In this document: piece after piece, positions 14,598 to 14,815 of the stretch
Numbering within the stretch: the first letter of the stretch is position 1
How the letters are laid out: each line of letters opens with the position of its first letter
DNA from: CAZGWJ01 sp964529445
Lineage (GTDB): Bacteria; Oederibacteriota; Muellerivitia; Muellerivitales; Muellerivitaceae
Length of the DNA stretch: 14,815 bases
Reading direction: 5' to 3'
Assembly: GCA_964529445.1 (NCBI GenBank)
Contig: CAZGWJ010000065.1
Location: 1 to 14,815 of the forward strand
The notes under the pieces: model-generated
Databases searched by the model: none
The model's input: the letters and a program-made list of their open reading frames with translations, nothing else
Told to the model about the DNA's origin: nothing
Made by a program: the position numbers and the translations under genes

Positions 14598-14709
14598 TAG
14601 ACGCGCTCCACCGATCATTTGTTCAAGGGCCGGTCAAAATCGACGACCCCATCCGGGAGTTTTCCGCACCGGATCGACACCGATCCCCGCATCCCGTGGT
14701 GAAAACGGA

Positions 14710-14815
14710 TCAATCCTCGACCTTCAGGACGGCCATGAAGGCCTCCTGGGGGATCTCCACGCTGCCCACGGCCTTCATGCGCTTCTTTCCTTCCTTCTGT
14801 TTCTCGAGAAGCTTG
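14710..14815 (-). CDS. lepA: Elongation factor 4 (LepA), C-terminal end only
   Basis: The last 34 residues of a protein cut by the right window edge. They read KLLEKQKEGKKRMKAVGSVE at the beginning and end IPQEAFMAVLKVED, matching the conserved C-terminus of LepA, the ribosomal GTPase that back-translocates or rescues stalled ribosomes. The KQKEGKKRMK and PQEAF elements are characteristic. lepB follows after 161 bp. The assignment rests on a short segment, but that segment is very specific. Confidence 0.93.
   Translation of the reverse strand, partial: KLLEKQKEGKKRMKAVGSVEIPQEAFMAVLKVED

Noticed and set aside
5071..14701. CRISPR array interpretation of the short tandem units
   Set aside because: Units are 8 nt and contiguous with no unique spacers, there are only about three per arm, and no cas genes are present.
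14549..14709. A lepB promoter (TTGAAC ... TCTAAC or TTGACC)
   Set aside because: Spacing is 19 bp or the -10 is absent; the boxes are too weak to support a call.

Overview
The window reads as one strand of ordinary chromosomal DNA from a GC-rich (around 60 percent by impression) bacterium with an outer membrane. All eleven supported protein genes, two of them cut by the window edges, lie on the minus strand, so transcription runs from high to low coordinates. An outer-membrane type TPR/beta-barrel protein, RseP, LepB and a sigma32-like box before dnaK point to a Gram-negative cell. The order lepA-(lepB)-hemW-hrcA-grpE-dnaK is a conserved bacterial arrangement also familiar from Firmicutes and Deltaproteobacteria-like lineages. 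I cannot name the phylum with confidence; a deltaproteobacterial or candidate-phylum environmental genome would fit.

Layout in the direction of transcription: the lepA 3' end (14815-14710), lepB signal peptidase I (14548-13850), hemW (13692-12577), then a good sigma70-type promoter and the heat-shock group hrcA-grpE-dnaK (12498-8650). Next come dxr of the MEP isoprenoid pathway and rseP, the site-2 protease (8455-5870), then lemA with a DUF2207 membrane protein (5721-3375), a GAF-GGDEF protein (3097-1958), a TPR protein with a C-terminal barrel (1803-262), and the start of a secreted proline-rich protein (203-1). The genes cover protein export and membrane proteostasis (LepB, RseP, LemA/DUF2207), cytosolic proteostasis (HrcA, GrpE, DnaK), haem handling (HemW), isoprenoid precursors (Dxr) and c-di-GMP signalling. 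dnaJ, which often follows dnaK, is absent, as are uppS and cdsA, which often precede dxr-rseP. No gene-free stretch exceeds 300 bases; the two longest (3098-3374 and 10600-10885) hold only hairpins and a promoter candidate.

The most interesting signal is between the genes. At five junctions (lepA/lepB, lepB/hemW, grpE/dnaK, dxr/rseP, lemA/DUF2207) the spacer contains arms built from 8-nt units with a shared skeleton C-N-C-N-R-A-G-W. The letters differ between loci (CACGAAGA, CCCCAAGT, CGCAGAGA, CACGGAGA types). Three clear cases, and one decayed case, are inverted pairs around a loop, with the right arm placed at or within about 17 nt of the upstream gene's stop codon. The three clear loops share CGGGATC(C/G)G. 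These look like a family of intercistronic hairpin elements of unknown function. One has been absorbed into the signal-peptide coding region of the DUF2207 gene. No CRISPR array, tRNA, rRNA, IS element or phage gene was seen.
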